Shown one piece after another: positions 7,565 to 14,282 of a stretch of 14,620 bases of DNA (position 1 is its first letter; the number at the start of each line of letters is the position of its first letter). The position numbers were made by a program, and so were the translations under genes. The stretch is from NCBI GenBank assembly GCA_002422995.1, contig DIUK01000016.1, positions 1 through 14,620 on the forward strand, read 5' to 3'. This stretch comes from Rhodocyclaceae bacterium UBA6160 (GTDB lineage Bacteria; Pseudomonadota; Gammaproteobacteria; Burkholderiales; Rhodocyclaceae). The notes beneath the pieces are model-generated. The model ran no database searches and was not told the origin of the DNA. It saw only the letters and a program-made list of their open reading frames with translations.

Positions 7565-8503
7565 TCATGTCTGATCCTTCAGAAGCAATGACTTTCTTTG
7601 GCATGCTCCCATGCGAAGGCGCAAACCGTCAAACACACCGCCTGCAAATGCCCGAACCTTGCGGACTCGGTGCTCTTCCAATAGTGCCATCTCTATCAGT
7701 CCCAAGAACAAACGTGTCAATCTACGAAGGCACCAAGCGGGCTCTTTGCGCCAATAAGCTGCAACCGTGACCACGGTATTGCGTGCGATGTAGTACTTTC
7801 GTACAGGGGGATGATTTGGCAAAACCCCAAGGAATGGCAGACTCACGCCGCCTGGCCTGCCAACACTGTGCGTCATCAGTGGCTTGCGGCTGATGATGAC
7901 GGCGTAGCCGTTTGCGCGCGCTCGCAGGCAAAACTCATGGTCCACCTGGTCAATAAAGTAGTCCGCCCGGAAGCCCCCAATTGACAATGCTTGGCGGACG
8001 TAGATCAAGCTGCCTGAGGTGATAACCGTTTTTTGCACCAGAAAATCATCGTCGCATTCACTTGCAGGCACCTTGGTTCGCTTGGCCTGCGGGTCAAAAT
8101 AATTGCTGCCAATTACCAGCGGTTTGGGGCTGCAGACTGTTGATAGCCTGACCAGCGCCTTCACCATCTCTGAGTGGCATTGGGTATCTTGGTCCAGCGT
8201 GAGTAGCCACTCATATCCTTCTGATGCTGCAAACTTCAGCCCTTGATTTAGCGCCTCTGCAATGCCCTTGTTCGCCTGGTTTTCAATGAGCTGGACCTGT
8301 GGCAACGCTTGCAGCGCCGCCTTTAGGGCAAGAGTGCTGGTGTCTGGTGGCGTGTTGTCGACAACAACGAGCCTATCGACCTGTTGTAGCGCTTGCCGTA
8401 TTCGATCAACGCATGCCACGTCAGGGAAATAGGTCACGACGACGGCACAGACAGTTTGTGATGATGGCTGACCAGTTCTTGTGCCGAATTTCAAACTACC
8501 CAT
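7565..8503 (-). CDS. Glycosyltransferase family 2, rhamnosyltransferase-like
   Basis: Predicted GT2 transferase of 312 residues. ATG at 8503 is supported by GGAGG seven bases upstream (8511-8515). Residues 17-50 hold the first strand (TVCAVVVTYFPD) and the VVVDN turn. NKGIAEALNQGL at about 78-89 and LLTLDQDTQ with Asp104-Gln-Asp106 form the nucleotide-sugar/metal site. GIAxALNxG followed by LDQD is typical of the rhamnosyltransferase branch of GT2 (established family knowledge), and the downstream FIDQVDHEFCLRARANGY matches the same group. No membrane segment is visible. It lies 27 bases after an epimerase/dehydratase gene, which may help supply its donor. Base composition lies between the A+T-rich left operon and the G+C-rich right operon. 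The rhamnose assignment is a family-level guess. Confidence 0.82.
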   Translation of the reverse strand: MGSLKFGTRTGQPSSQTVCAVVVTYFPDVACVDRIRQALQQVDRLVVVDNTPPDTSTLALKAALQALPQVQLIENQANKGIAEALNQGLKFAASEGYEWLLTLDQDTQCHSEMVKALVRLSTVCSPKPLVIGSNYFDPQAKRTKVPASECDDDFLVQKTVITSGSLIYVRQALSIGGFRADYFIDQVDHEFCLRARANGYAVIISRKPLMTHSVGRPGGVSLPFLGVLPNHPPVRKYYIARNTVVTVAAYWRKEPAWCLRRLTRLFLGLIEMALLEEHRVRKVRAFAGGVFDGLRLRMGACQRKSLLLKDQT

Positions 8504-8510
8504 ACCGGCA

Positions 8511-8515
8511 CCTCC
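8511..8515 (-). promoter_or_regulatory. Shine-Dalgarno site for the rhamnosyltransferase-like gene
   Basis: GGAGG on the - strand, seven bases before the ATG at 8503, lying in the 27-base gap after the epimerase stop. It fixes the start of the GT2 gene. Confidence 0.75.
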
Positions 8516-8530
8516 GTCGCAACGCCTGCC

Positions 8531-9412
8531 TCACTCGCTGCCATTGTTCGACAACCCCTGTTGGATCCAAGCCCAAGTCTGTGCCACCCCGTCCGCCAGC
8601 CCCACACCGGGCTGCCAACCCAACCGTTCGTTCAAGCGCATGCAGTGCAGCACCACGCTGCGCACGTCCGTGCCGCGTGCCGGGTGGTAAGTGGCGTGCA
8701 ACCGTCGACCGCAAACCTGCTCAACCACTTCCCTCACCTGGTTGACGCTGTAGCCCACGCCGCTGCCCAGGTTGTAGGTGCCGCTGTCTTGCGGCTGCTG
8801 AATGAAACGCAGGGTGGCTTCGACAACGTCGTCAATGTAGATGTAGTCGCGCACCGTTTCGCCGTCGCCCCATATTTCCACGGCCGTGCCCAGGCGGGCG
8901 TGCTCAAGCAGGGTGCGCACCAGACCAAAGCCGCGTTTTAGCGTCTGGCCCGGCCCGTAGGCATTTGACGGGCGCAAGATGGTGACGGCGTTGCCCTGGG
9001 CGCGCAGTGCCTGGCAAAAGCTTTCTTGCGCGGCCTTGCCCGCACCGTAGTTTGACAGTGGCGCGATCAGGCTGTCTTCTGACACCGGCAGCTGTTGCGG
9101 GTTGCCATAAACGGTGCCGCCCGATGAAAAGTAGATCAGATGGATGTGCGGCTGCGCCCGCAGCGCGTCCAGCAGGCGCAGGGTCAGGGCCAGGTTGCCC
9201 AGTTCCAGGCCGGGCAGCCGGGCCGAAGACCCCGGCGTGGTGGCAGAAGCCAGGTGAACGACCGTGCCGCATTGCGGCAGCATTTGTTCAAGTTGAACCA
9301 AGTTGTGGCGGCCCACAGTGTGAACGGGCACCTTTTCCTGCTTGAGCCGACTGGCCAAGGCACTGCCAATGAAGCCAGCGCCGCCCAATAACAAGACGCC
9401 GTCGTTGTTCAT
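8531..9412 (-). CDS. NAD-dependent sugar epimerase/dehydratase (extended SDR)
   Basis: A 293-residue nucleotide-sugar-modifying enzyme of the extended short-chain dehydrogenase/reductase family (UDP-glucose 4-epimerase-like), cytoplasmic. ATG 9412 is chosen because it places the NAD-binding GGAGFIG at residues 10-16, as in the family. Longer in-frame starts (to 9457) would run back into the toxin gene. FSSGGTVYG holds the catalytic Ser/Thr region and Tyr122-GAG-Lys126 is the YxxxK catalytic pair. Further conserved pieces are LRPSNAYGPGQ, DYIYIDDVV and YNLGSG. It is shorter than typical GalE (about 338 residues), with a brief C-terminal substrate domain, so the exact substrate is open. No good Shine-Dalgarno is seen. 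It starts 10 bases after the toxin stop, so it may be transcribed from the toxin-antitoxin promoter or from further upstream. It probably supplies a sugar donor for the GT2 gene that follows. Confidence 0.87.
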   Translation of the reverse strand: MNNDGVLLLGGAGFIGSALASRLKQEKVPVHTVGRHNLVQLEQMLPQCGTVVHLASATTPGSSARLPGLELGNLALTLRLLDALRAQPHIHLIYFSSGGTVYGNPQQLPVSEDSLIAPLSNYGAGKAAQESFCQALRAQGNAVTILRPSNAYGPGQTLKRGFGLVRTLLEHARLGTAVEIWGDGETVRDYIYIDDVVEATLRFIQQPQDSGTYNLGSGVGYSVNQVREVVEQVCGRRLHATYHPARGTDVRSVVLHCMRLNERLGWQPGVGLADGVAQTWAWIQQGLSNNGSE

Positions 9413-9422
9413 GCAAGGCAAT

Positions 9423-9896
9423 CTATTTTTCGCCAATCCGCGCGGCGATCCGGTCAATCAGCGCTTCATGAAAGTAGATACCTTGCACCCGCATTTCATG
9501 TGCGGCCTCCAGGAACGAGGGGATCAATCCCATCGATCGCGCCTTTGCCAATACACCCAGGGTGCCAGTTACTTGTAGCCCCATGTACTCAGCCATATTT
9601 CGGCCCAATTTTTCGTCCATGAGCACCAGGGCCTGAGTATGAGAGGCCGCCAGCAAAAGCGTGTCGCGTTCACCACGGTCGAGCTCAAAAAGCGCTGGCA
9701 AGTGAAGTTGACTTTGAACAGCTTGTACTCGAACCCAGGGCAAACCCGTCAAATCTGGCACCACGATGCGCCCGCCTTCACTGCATTCCTCCACCACGGA
9801 TGCAGCCACCGACACCTCACCGAAAATTGATGGCAATAGATGCAGCAATTGAACGCTGCTGAGCGAAATGAACGGCGTGGTGTTTGAAAAAACCAT
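9423..9896 (-). CDS. DUF3368 PIN-like toxin
   Basis: Predicted toxin of 157 residues, PIN-fold nuclease-like (DUF3368). The start ATG 9896 overlaps the antitoxin stop by one base (TGATG); the GTG one codon upstream is a less likely start. Typical family pieces are seen in order: VFSNTTPFISLSS (residues 2-14, first active-site position is Asn5), FGEVSVAASVVEE (25-37), LDRGERD (72-78, with Asp73 and Glu76), VLMDEK (91-96, Asp94-Glu95) and TGTLGVLAKARSMGLI (110-125). Members of this family are paired with UPF0175 proteins in toxin-antitoxin surveys (established knowledge), and that partner lies directly upstream here. The expected acidic residues are present apart from the NTTP opening, which I believe is common in the family. 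RNA cleavage by this protein is inferred. Its position inside a glycan operon is unusual. Confidence 0.85.
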   Translation of the reverse strand: MVFSNTTPFISLSSVQLLHLLPSIFGEVSVAASVVEECSEGGRIVVPDLTGLPWVRVQAVQSQLHLPALFELDRGERDTLLLAASHTQALVLMDEKLGRNMAEYMGLQVTGTLGVLAKARSMGLIPSFLEAAHEMRVQGIYFHEALIDRIAARIGEK

Positions 9897-10150
9897 CACA
9901 GCAATGCCGTTTCGCGCACAAAATCATCGTCAGAGTTATCCAACATCTTTGCACCAGACTGCATTGCCTGCAACAAAAAATGCACCCTCGGCATACCGCA
10001 CCAACGTGCCGCCATGCCCGACGACAACCTGCCATCACGAAACAATGCGGTCGCTGACTGTAGCTTCACCAGCTCGGCAAATCGCTGCGCATCCAAATGC
10101 AGACCCATCAGTATTTCAGGCGGGCATTCAATTTCAATGGTATTTTTCAT
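9896..10150 (-). CDS. UPF0175 family antitoxin
   Basis: Predicted small helix-turn-helix antitoxin of 84 residues. ATG 10150 (MKNTIEIECPPEIL) is preferred over an in-frame start at 10189, because UPF0175 proteins begin with a short strand followed by CPPEIL. The family's signature is clear: LHLDAQRFAEL, then ALFRDGRLSSGMAARWCGMPRVHFLLQAM (read as two adjoining pieces, residues about 34-63), then a DNSDDDF acidic stretch near the C-terminus. The central part is the DNA-binding helix-turn-helix and the tail would bind the toxin. Antitoxin first with a one-base overlap into the toxin is the standard layout and implies autoregulated co-expression. An imperfect inverted repeat upstream (10164-10189) could be its operator. 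Confidence 0.87.
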   Translation of the reverse strand: MKNTIEIECPPEILMGLHLDAQRFAELVKLQSATALFRDGRLSSGMAARWCGMPRVHFLLQAMQSGAKMLDNSDDDFVRETALL

Positions 10151-10163
10151 TGGATTCACTTTC

Positions 10164-10189
10164 GTGCAAAAGGCAAAACATTTTGGCAC
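10164..10189 (-). promoter_or_regulatory. Imperfect inverted repeat, candidate antitoxin operator
   Basis: GTGCAAAA (10164-10171) and TTTTGGCAC (10181-10189) are reverse complements apart from one extra G, separated by nine bases. The repeat ends 14 bases upstream of the antitoxin ATG, where an autoregulatory site would sit. No confident -35/-10 pair could be placed in the 84-base gap (10151-10234). Chance occurrence cannot be excluded. Confidence 0.35.
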
Positions 10190-10234
10190 AAGGCGGCTTT
10201 ATCCCGAATGAATACCATGTATTTCCATCACCGT

Positions 10235-11344
10235 TCATGCCTTGGGCTCCAGCAGGTTTTGGTACGCGGCGGCGTAGCGGCCGGCGCAGTCGTCCCAGCT
10301 GCCAATCGAGTCTTTGATCCAGCGGCGGGCCGCTTGCCCGGTTTGCTGGTTCTGCGCTGGGTCTTCCATCCAGGCCAACCCCTGGCTAAGCTCGTCGCGG
10401 GTGGCGGCCAGCCAGCCGGTCTGGCGGTGCTGCACCATGTCGCGGTGCGCGGGCAAGTCAGAGGCCAGCACCGGCAGCCCGGCGGCCATGGCCTCGAGCA
10501 TGACTTGCGGGCGCCCCTCGTCGTGGCGGCTCAGGGTGATCAGGCCGCAGGCCTGCGGAAACCAGGTTTGCAGCAGCTCGGCCGGGTGCGTCGGGCCGTG
10601 GTACTGCACCCATGGGGGCAAGTCAACCTGTTCCTGCATCGGGCCAAACAGGTGCAACTGGCGCTGCTGGCCAAACAGGCCTTCGCCCCAGCCAAACAAA
10701 TCGCCAATCTTGTTTTTGGTGAGCCGAGTAATGGCCAGCCAATGGCGCGTGTTGTCTGCCGGCGCCGGGCGCACCACGTCAAACCAGGGTTGGTCAACGC
10801 CAAACGCAATCGGGCGGATTTCGGCCACATCGCCAAAGGCCTGCTCCAACGCGGGCTGCATCCATGCGGCGTTGGGTGCCAAAATGGCGCGGCGCTGGCG
10901 CAGCACAGACCGCAGCAACGCCTTCATGCCGGGCAGGCGCAGCAGGGCAAAGTCGGTGCCGAGCACCGTGATCAAGGCCGGCGTGCGGGTGCCCCACAGC
11001 GGCAAGGCGTTTTGTAGCCAGTTCACATGCACCACGTCGGCACGCTGGCGGCGGTAGGCGCGACCCAGGCGCGTTAACAAGCTCAGGATTGACCCGGCGG
11101 CCAGCGCGCGGCGGGTGCGCAGCAGGTGCGCCATGCCGCCTTGCGCTGACAAGCGCGCCAGCCAGAGTGCATCCGCAGGTGTGGCTGCGTCGGCAACACA
11201 GGCGGGCAAGTCACCGGGAGGCGCCCAAAGCGCCAGCGTGACGTCGTCGCGCCGGGCCAGCGCAGCGGCCAGGTTGGCAATAAAGCGGCCGCGCCAGTCC
11301 TGCAGGTGTTGCGGGTAAGAGGTGCTGCTCATCAAGACGTTCAA
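10235..11344 (-). CDS. Glycosyltransferase family 4 (GT-B fold), TTG start
   Basis: Predicted glycosyltransferase of 369 residues. I place the start at TTG 11344: it is preceded by AAGGTGA with a five-base spacer, and the protein then begins with a complete first beta strand (M)NVLMSSTSYP followed by QDWRGRFIANLAAAL. ATG 11332 has no ribosome-binding site and would cut that strand. The N-terminal domain also has VVHVNWLQNALPLW and LITVLGTDFALL. The C-terminal domain has AITRLTKNKIGDL and SRHDEGRPQVMLEAMAAGLPVLASD, with Glu276 and Glu284 as the intact E-x7-E donor-binding pair. It starts two bases after the preceding GT2 stop, so the two are co-translated. The gene is very G+C-rich (10921-10980 has 41 of 60). 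Acceptor unknown; it may elongate the pilin-linked glycan or the O-antigen. Confidence 0.85.
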   Translation of the reverse strand: MNVLMSSTSYPQHLQDWRGRFIANLAAALARRDDVTLALWAPPGDLPACVADAATPADALWLARLSAQGGMAHLLRTRRALAAGSILSLLTRLGRAYRRQRADVVHVNWLQNALPLWGTRTPALITVLGTDFALLRLPGMKALLRSVLRQRRAILAPNAAWMQPALEQAFGDVAEIRPIAFGVDQPWFDVVRPAPADNTRHWLAITRLTKNKIGDLFGWGEGLFGQQRQLHLFGPMQEQVDLPPWVQYHGPTHPAELLQTWFPQACGLITLSRHDEGRPQVMLEAMAAGLPVLASDLPAHRDMVQHRQTGWLAATRDELSQGLAWMEDPAQNQQTGQAARRWIKDSIGSWDDCAGRYAAAYQNLLEPKA

Positions 11345-11345
11345 G

Positions 11346-12233
11346 CTAGTCACCTTGCACGTCTTTGGTATCGATGTCTTTGAAATGCAGCGCAGATATT
11401 TGCTCGGAAACAATGCCGATCAAAAAGGTGAACACCGCCGAGATGAACAACAAGGCGCTCATGTTGGTAAAGCGGCCCTGGGTCAGGTAGGTGAACAGGT
11501 AATAACCCAGACCGACCAGAAAAAACCCGGCGCTGATCGGCAAAAACAGCCTTTGCGGCGAAAACAGTGTGCCGATCTTGATGATGATCAGCAAAAAACG
11601 CACACCATCGCGCAGCGGGTGAATATGGCTGTTGCCACTGCTGCGGCGCGGCGAATGAATTGGCACGTAGGCCACGCTGTAACCGGCCCTGAAGAAACTC
11701 ATGGTGATGGTGGTGGGGTAAGAAAACCCGTTGGGCAGCAGGTACAAAAACTGCCTGAAGCGGGCCGTCCGCACCACCCGAAACCCCGAGGTGAGGTCGG
11801 CAATGGGCTGCATCACCATCCAGCTGGCAAAGCGGCTGAACACATCATTGGCCACCGCCCGATGCATGCCGGCCTGCGAACCGGATTGGCGCGCACCCAC
11901 CACCATGTCGTAGCCTTCTTCAAACTTTTGCAGCAGGGCGGGAATGTCTTTGGACTGATGCTGTCCGTCGGCGTCCATGAAAAGAATTACATCACCCCGT
12001 GCCGCGCGCGCCCCTGACTTGATGGCGGCGCCGTTGCCTTTGGGGTAGGGGTGGGTGATGACGCGTACGTGGCACTCTGCACACACAGCCAGCGTGGTGT
12101 CGGTGGAACCGTCGTTGACAACGATGATTTCTGCGCTCGGCAGCAACTTGCGCAGGCTTGGCAACAACTGCGACAGGCCGGTGGCCTCGTTTCTGGCGGG
12201 GATAACAACAGACAGCATGTTCACATTGTGCAT
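11346..12233 (-). CDS. DPM1-like glycosyltransferase family 2 with C-terminal membrane segments (probable polyprenyl-phosphate sugar synthase)
   Basis: Predicted membrane-attached GT2 enzyme of 295 residues that would transfer a sugar from a nucleotide donor to polyprenyl phosphate. With start ATG 12233, the catalytic domain reads LSVVIPARNEATGL (7-20), IVVNDGSTDTT (37-47), a PKGNGAAIKSGARAARG loop (64-80), and Asp87-Ala-Asp89 in MDADGQHQ. ADLTSGFRVV follows and is typical of DPM1/ArnC/GtrB-type enzymes. Two hydrophobic segments come after it (LFLPISAGFFLVGLGYYLF and LLFISAVFTFLIGIV), matching members with C-terminal anchors. Other possible starts are ATG 12218 and a TTG at 12254 that overlaps the upstream TGA. 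It lies directly after the GT-C gene, which would need such a lipid-linked donor. The identity of the sugar is not visible. Confidence 0.85.
   Translation of the reverse strand: MHNVNMLSVVIPARNEATGLSQLLPSLRKLLPSAEIIVVNDGSTDTTLAVCAECHVRVITHPYPKGNGAAIKSGARAARGDVILFMDADGQHQSKDIPALLQKFEEGYDMVVGARQSGSQAGMHRAVANDVFSRFASWMVMQPIADLTSGFRVVRTARFRQFLYLLPNGFSYPTTITMSFFRAGYSVAYVPIHSPRRSSGNSHIHPLRDGVRFLLIIIKIGTLFSPQRLFLPISAGFFLVGLGYYLFTYLTQGRFTNMSALLFISAVFTFLIGIVSEQISALHFKDIDTKDVQGD
11350..11356 (-). promoter_or_regulatory. Shine-Dalgarno site supporting the TTG start
   Basis: AAGGTGA on the - strand lies in the last codons of the GT2 gene, five bases before TTG 11344. It is the main reason for choosing the TTG over the downstream ATG 11332. 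Confidence 0.6.
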
Positions 12234-12250
12234 GGCTTGTGATGGTGCGC

Positions 12251-14191
12251 TCAATGGTCCTGGGTCAGCTGCTTTTCCAGCAGGGCGATATCGCGTTGGC
12301 GAGTATTTTTAAGATCAAACTGCTTGAGTATCGCGAGTTGCTTACGGGCTTCATCCGGGCGCTGCAGGGCCATCAGAAACCTAACCAGAGTCAACCGGTG
12401 CTCCAGTTCCTGCGGCGCGAGCACGATGGATTGGTTGATGGCGTCGATGGCCGCAGGGTAATCACGCGCGACGTTCACCAGATATTGGGTCAAGGCCGAG
12501 TAGGCCAATGCTTTGATATGACCAAAGATATGCGGATTCTGTAAAGGCGCATGAAGTAACTGCTCAACCTCTTTTGTCGATAAAGGACAATTCTCCTTGG
12601 TCCGGCATTCGGCAATGGCTAGCAATGGATCTATGAAGCCGCTTGGCAAGGCGTGCTGTTTGAGTCGACTTGTGAGTTCCGCCACCCAAACTCTTTCAAC
12701 AGGTTTTTCACGCGAGATGCTGAGCACGATAAGGTTGAAAAGTCCGAGAACGGTGGTGTTTTTTAGCCTGGCTTCATGCTTGTAATATGCTAGAGCAAAC
12801 AAAAAGTTTTCCTCTGTGGAAATTGGATCTGGGGTGCTTAATTGTGCAAACATGTTGCCCATTTCGATATTGGCTCGTGGCGAATCAGGGTGACGATCAA
12901 TTTCAGCCACCGCCATATCAAAAGGGTTGGCCCATTTTGTTGCGCGGGTAAAAGTGCCGGCTGCAAACAAGCCAATCAACAAAACCGCCACGGTTTGACG
13001 GGGTATCCTGGCACTGGTTGCGTGAAATGGCTGCAACAGCAAATGAAAAAACGCCAGCACAATACCGAGCATGGGCAGGTAATTGCGGTGCTCATGCGCA
13101 AGTTCCAAGGGGATGAATGTTGACTCCATGCTGTGGCCAACAAGAAAGAAAAGGATGCCAAAAGAGACCAGTGGCTGGCGGCCACGTACCAACCACGCCA
13201 CCACTGGCAGCGCGATAATGCCAAGAATGGCTGGCAAGGTCGTAATCGGATCAAACAGGCTGTGTGAAATGGCAATATCGTCGTGGTACAGGCCCATCAA
13301 GGCGGTGCTGGGCAACACGATCAGGCGCAGGTAAAACCAGACTATGCGCGCCTCGGTCATCAGGCGCTCTGGCAGAGTAAAGTCGCGCCTGGCAAAGCCG
13401 CCGAGCAACCAGTCAGGGTGCATCGCAACGTAACCGACAAAGGCCAACACCGGCAGTAGCGTGCAGACCGAGAAAATAACAATCAGCACTCGCCGCGCAA
13501 CCGGCTGGGCCGTCTCGAATTTAAAAAGCGTCAGTTCGGCTGCCAGCATAAAGAAGGGCAGCAGGGCGCCGTTTTCCTTGCTCAGTATGGCCAGTGGCGT
13601 GAAGATGAAGACGCCGGCCAGGATAGCCCAAAGGCCGCCACTTTGCCCGTTGCAAACGCGAATGCGCCCCCAAACATACAGAAGAAGTCCGCCCAGCGTG
13701 AACAGCACCGCCAGACTGTTCATGCGCTGCACCAAGTAGAGCACACTGGTCAAGTTCAGGGGGTGCAATAACCAGGCGGCTGACACCGCGAGCGCCAGCC
13801 AGTGCGGATAGGCGGCAGGCAGCGATGGTTGCCACCGCTTGCGGTAAAAGCCGACAATCAGGCGAACCAGAGCAAACACTGCCAAACCATTCAGCAGATG
13901 AATCAGCAGATTGGTCAGTTTGAAGGGAAACGGGTCAAAATTGCCGGAATTGAAGTAAAAATTCAGCCCAAAACTCAGCATGCTGAGCGGTCGCTGAAAC
14001 GCCTCGGCGGGACTCGAGTATGCAGCTTGGTGCAGGCTCTGCAGCGAAAGATCGTTCAGCCTGAGATTCGCATTGTTGACGATATTGGGGCCATCGTCTA
14101 ACACAGTGGGACCACTTAGACCAGGTTGATAAACAAGAAAAGCAGCGATGAGCGTGCATAGAAACAAAAAACTGAGACTCAAACGTTGCAT
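12251..14191 (-). CDS. Polytopic GT-C-type glycosyltransferase with C-terminal TPR-like region; candidate pilin O-glycosyltransferase
   Basis: A 646-residue inner-membrane protein. An N-terminal membrane segment (LSLSFLFLCTLIAAFLVY) leads into a periplasmic loop with the Asp32-Asp33 pair of TVLDDGPNI, the expected catalytic/metal position of GT-C enzymes. Next come RPLSMLSFGLNFYF and FKLTNLLIHLLNGLAVFALV, a pattern shared with TMTC/O-GlcNAc-transferase-annotated GT-C proteins, then about ten hydrophobic segments to roughly residue 420. From about 430 to the end is a soluble helical region with at least one TPR-like unit (YPAAIDAINQSIVLAPQ, then LMALQRPDEARKQL). ATG 14191 has a GAGAG ribosome site four bases upstream. 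The gene follows the pilin gene directly, the position of TfpW-type pilin glycosyltransferases in Pseudomonas, hence the call. Direct TfpW orthology is not established, so no symbol is given. Confidence 0.72.
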   Translation of the reverse strand: MQRLSLSFLFLCTLIAAFLVYQPGLSGPTVLDDGPNIVNNANLRLNDLSLQSLHQAAYSSPAEAFQRPLSMLSFGLNFYFNSGNFDPFPFKLTNLLIHLLNGLAVFALVRLIVGFYRKRWQPSLPAAYPHWLALAVSAAWLLHPLNLTSVLYLVQRMNSLAVLFTLGGLLLYVWGRIRVCNGQSGGLWAILAGVFIFTPLAILSKENGALLPFFMLAAELTLFKFETAQPVARRVLIVIFSVCTLLPVLAFVGYVAMHPDWLLGGFARRDFTLPERLMTEARIVWFYLRLIVLPSTALMGLYHDDIAISHSLFDPITTLPAILGIIALPVVAWLVRGRQPLVSFGILFFLVGHSMESTFIPLELAHEHRNYLPMLGIVLAFFHLLLQPFHATSARIPRQTVAVLLIGLFAAGTFTRATKWANPFDMAVAEIDRHPDSPRANIEMGNMFAQLSTPDPISTEENFLFALAYYKHEARLKNTTVLGLFNLIVLSISREKPVERVWVAELTSRLKQHALPSGFIDPLLAIAECRTKENCPLSTKEVEQLLHAPLQNPHIFGHIKALAYSALTQYLVNVARDYPAAIDAINQSIVLAPQELEHRLTLVRFLMALQRPDEARKQLAILKQFDLKNTRQRDIALLEKQLTQDH

Positions 14192-14230
14192 ATGTCTCTC
14201 AAGAAAATTACCGCATATCCAAATTTAAAA
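14192..14230. other. Short spacer between pilin terminator and GT-C gene
   Basis: About 39 A+T-rich bases separate the terminator T tract from the GT-C start. Apart from the GAGAG ribosome site (14196-14200) I see no convincing promoter, so the GT-C gene may depend on read-through of the pilin terminator. Confidence 0.4.
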
Positions 14231-14262
14231 TAAAAAAATAAGGGGGCAAAGGCCCCCTTATT
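14231..14262 (-). terminator. Strong intrinsic terminator after the pilin gene
   Basis: On the - strand an 11-bp perfect stem (AATAAGGGGGC / GCCCCCTTATT, six consecutive G-C pairs at the loop end) closes a four-base CTTT loop. It is followed directly by a run of T residues (complement of 14231-14238) and further T-rich sequence. It starts 20 bases after the pilin stop codon. It is the only textbook Rho-independent terminator in the window. Confidence 0.95.
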
Positions 14263-14282
14263 CTGAATCAGCTGCAAATAAA

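Noticed and set aside
7562..7577. GGATCA/TGATCC hairpin at the convergent junction as a bidirectional terminator
   Set aside because: The six-base stem is weak, overlaps a stop codon and has no T run on either side.
9413..9457. Longer start for the epimerase gene (to 9457)
   Set aside because: It would add 15 residues before the NAD-binding strand and overlap the toxin gene; ATG 9412 matches the family start.
10097..11017. 306-codon open frame on the + strand
   Set aside because: It is antisense to the clear GT4 gene, has low-complexity Ala/Gly/Gln/Arg composition typical of G+C-rich shadow frames, and shows no family motif.
11322..12017. 231-codon open frame on the + strand
   Set aside because: It lies opposite the DPM1-like GT2 gene, whose catalytic motifs are intact; the + strand translation has no recognisable domain.
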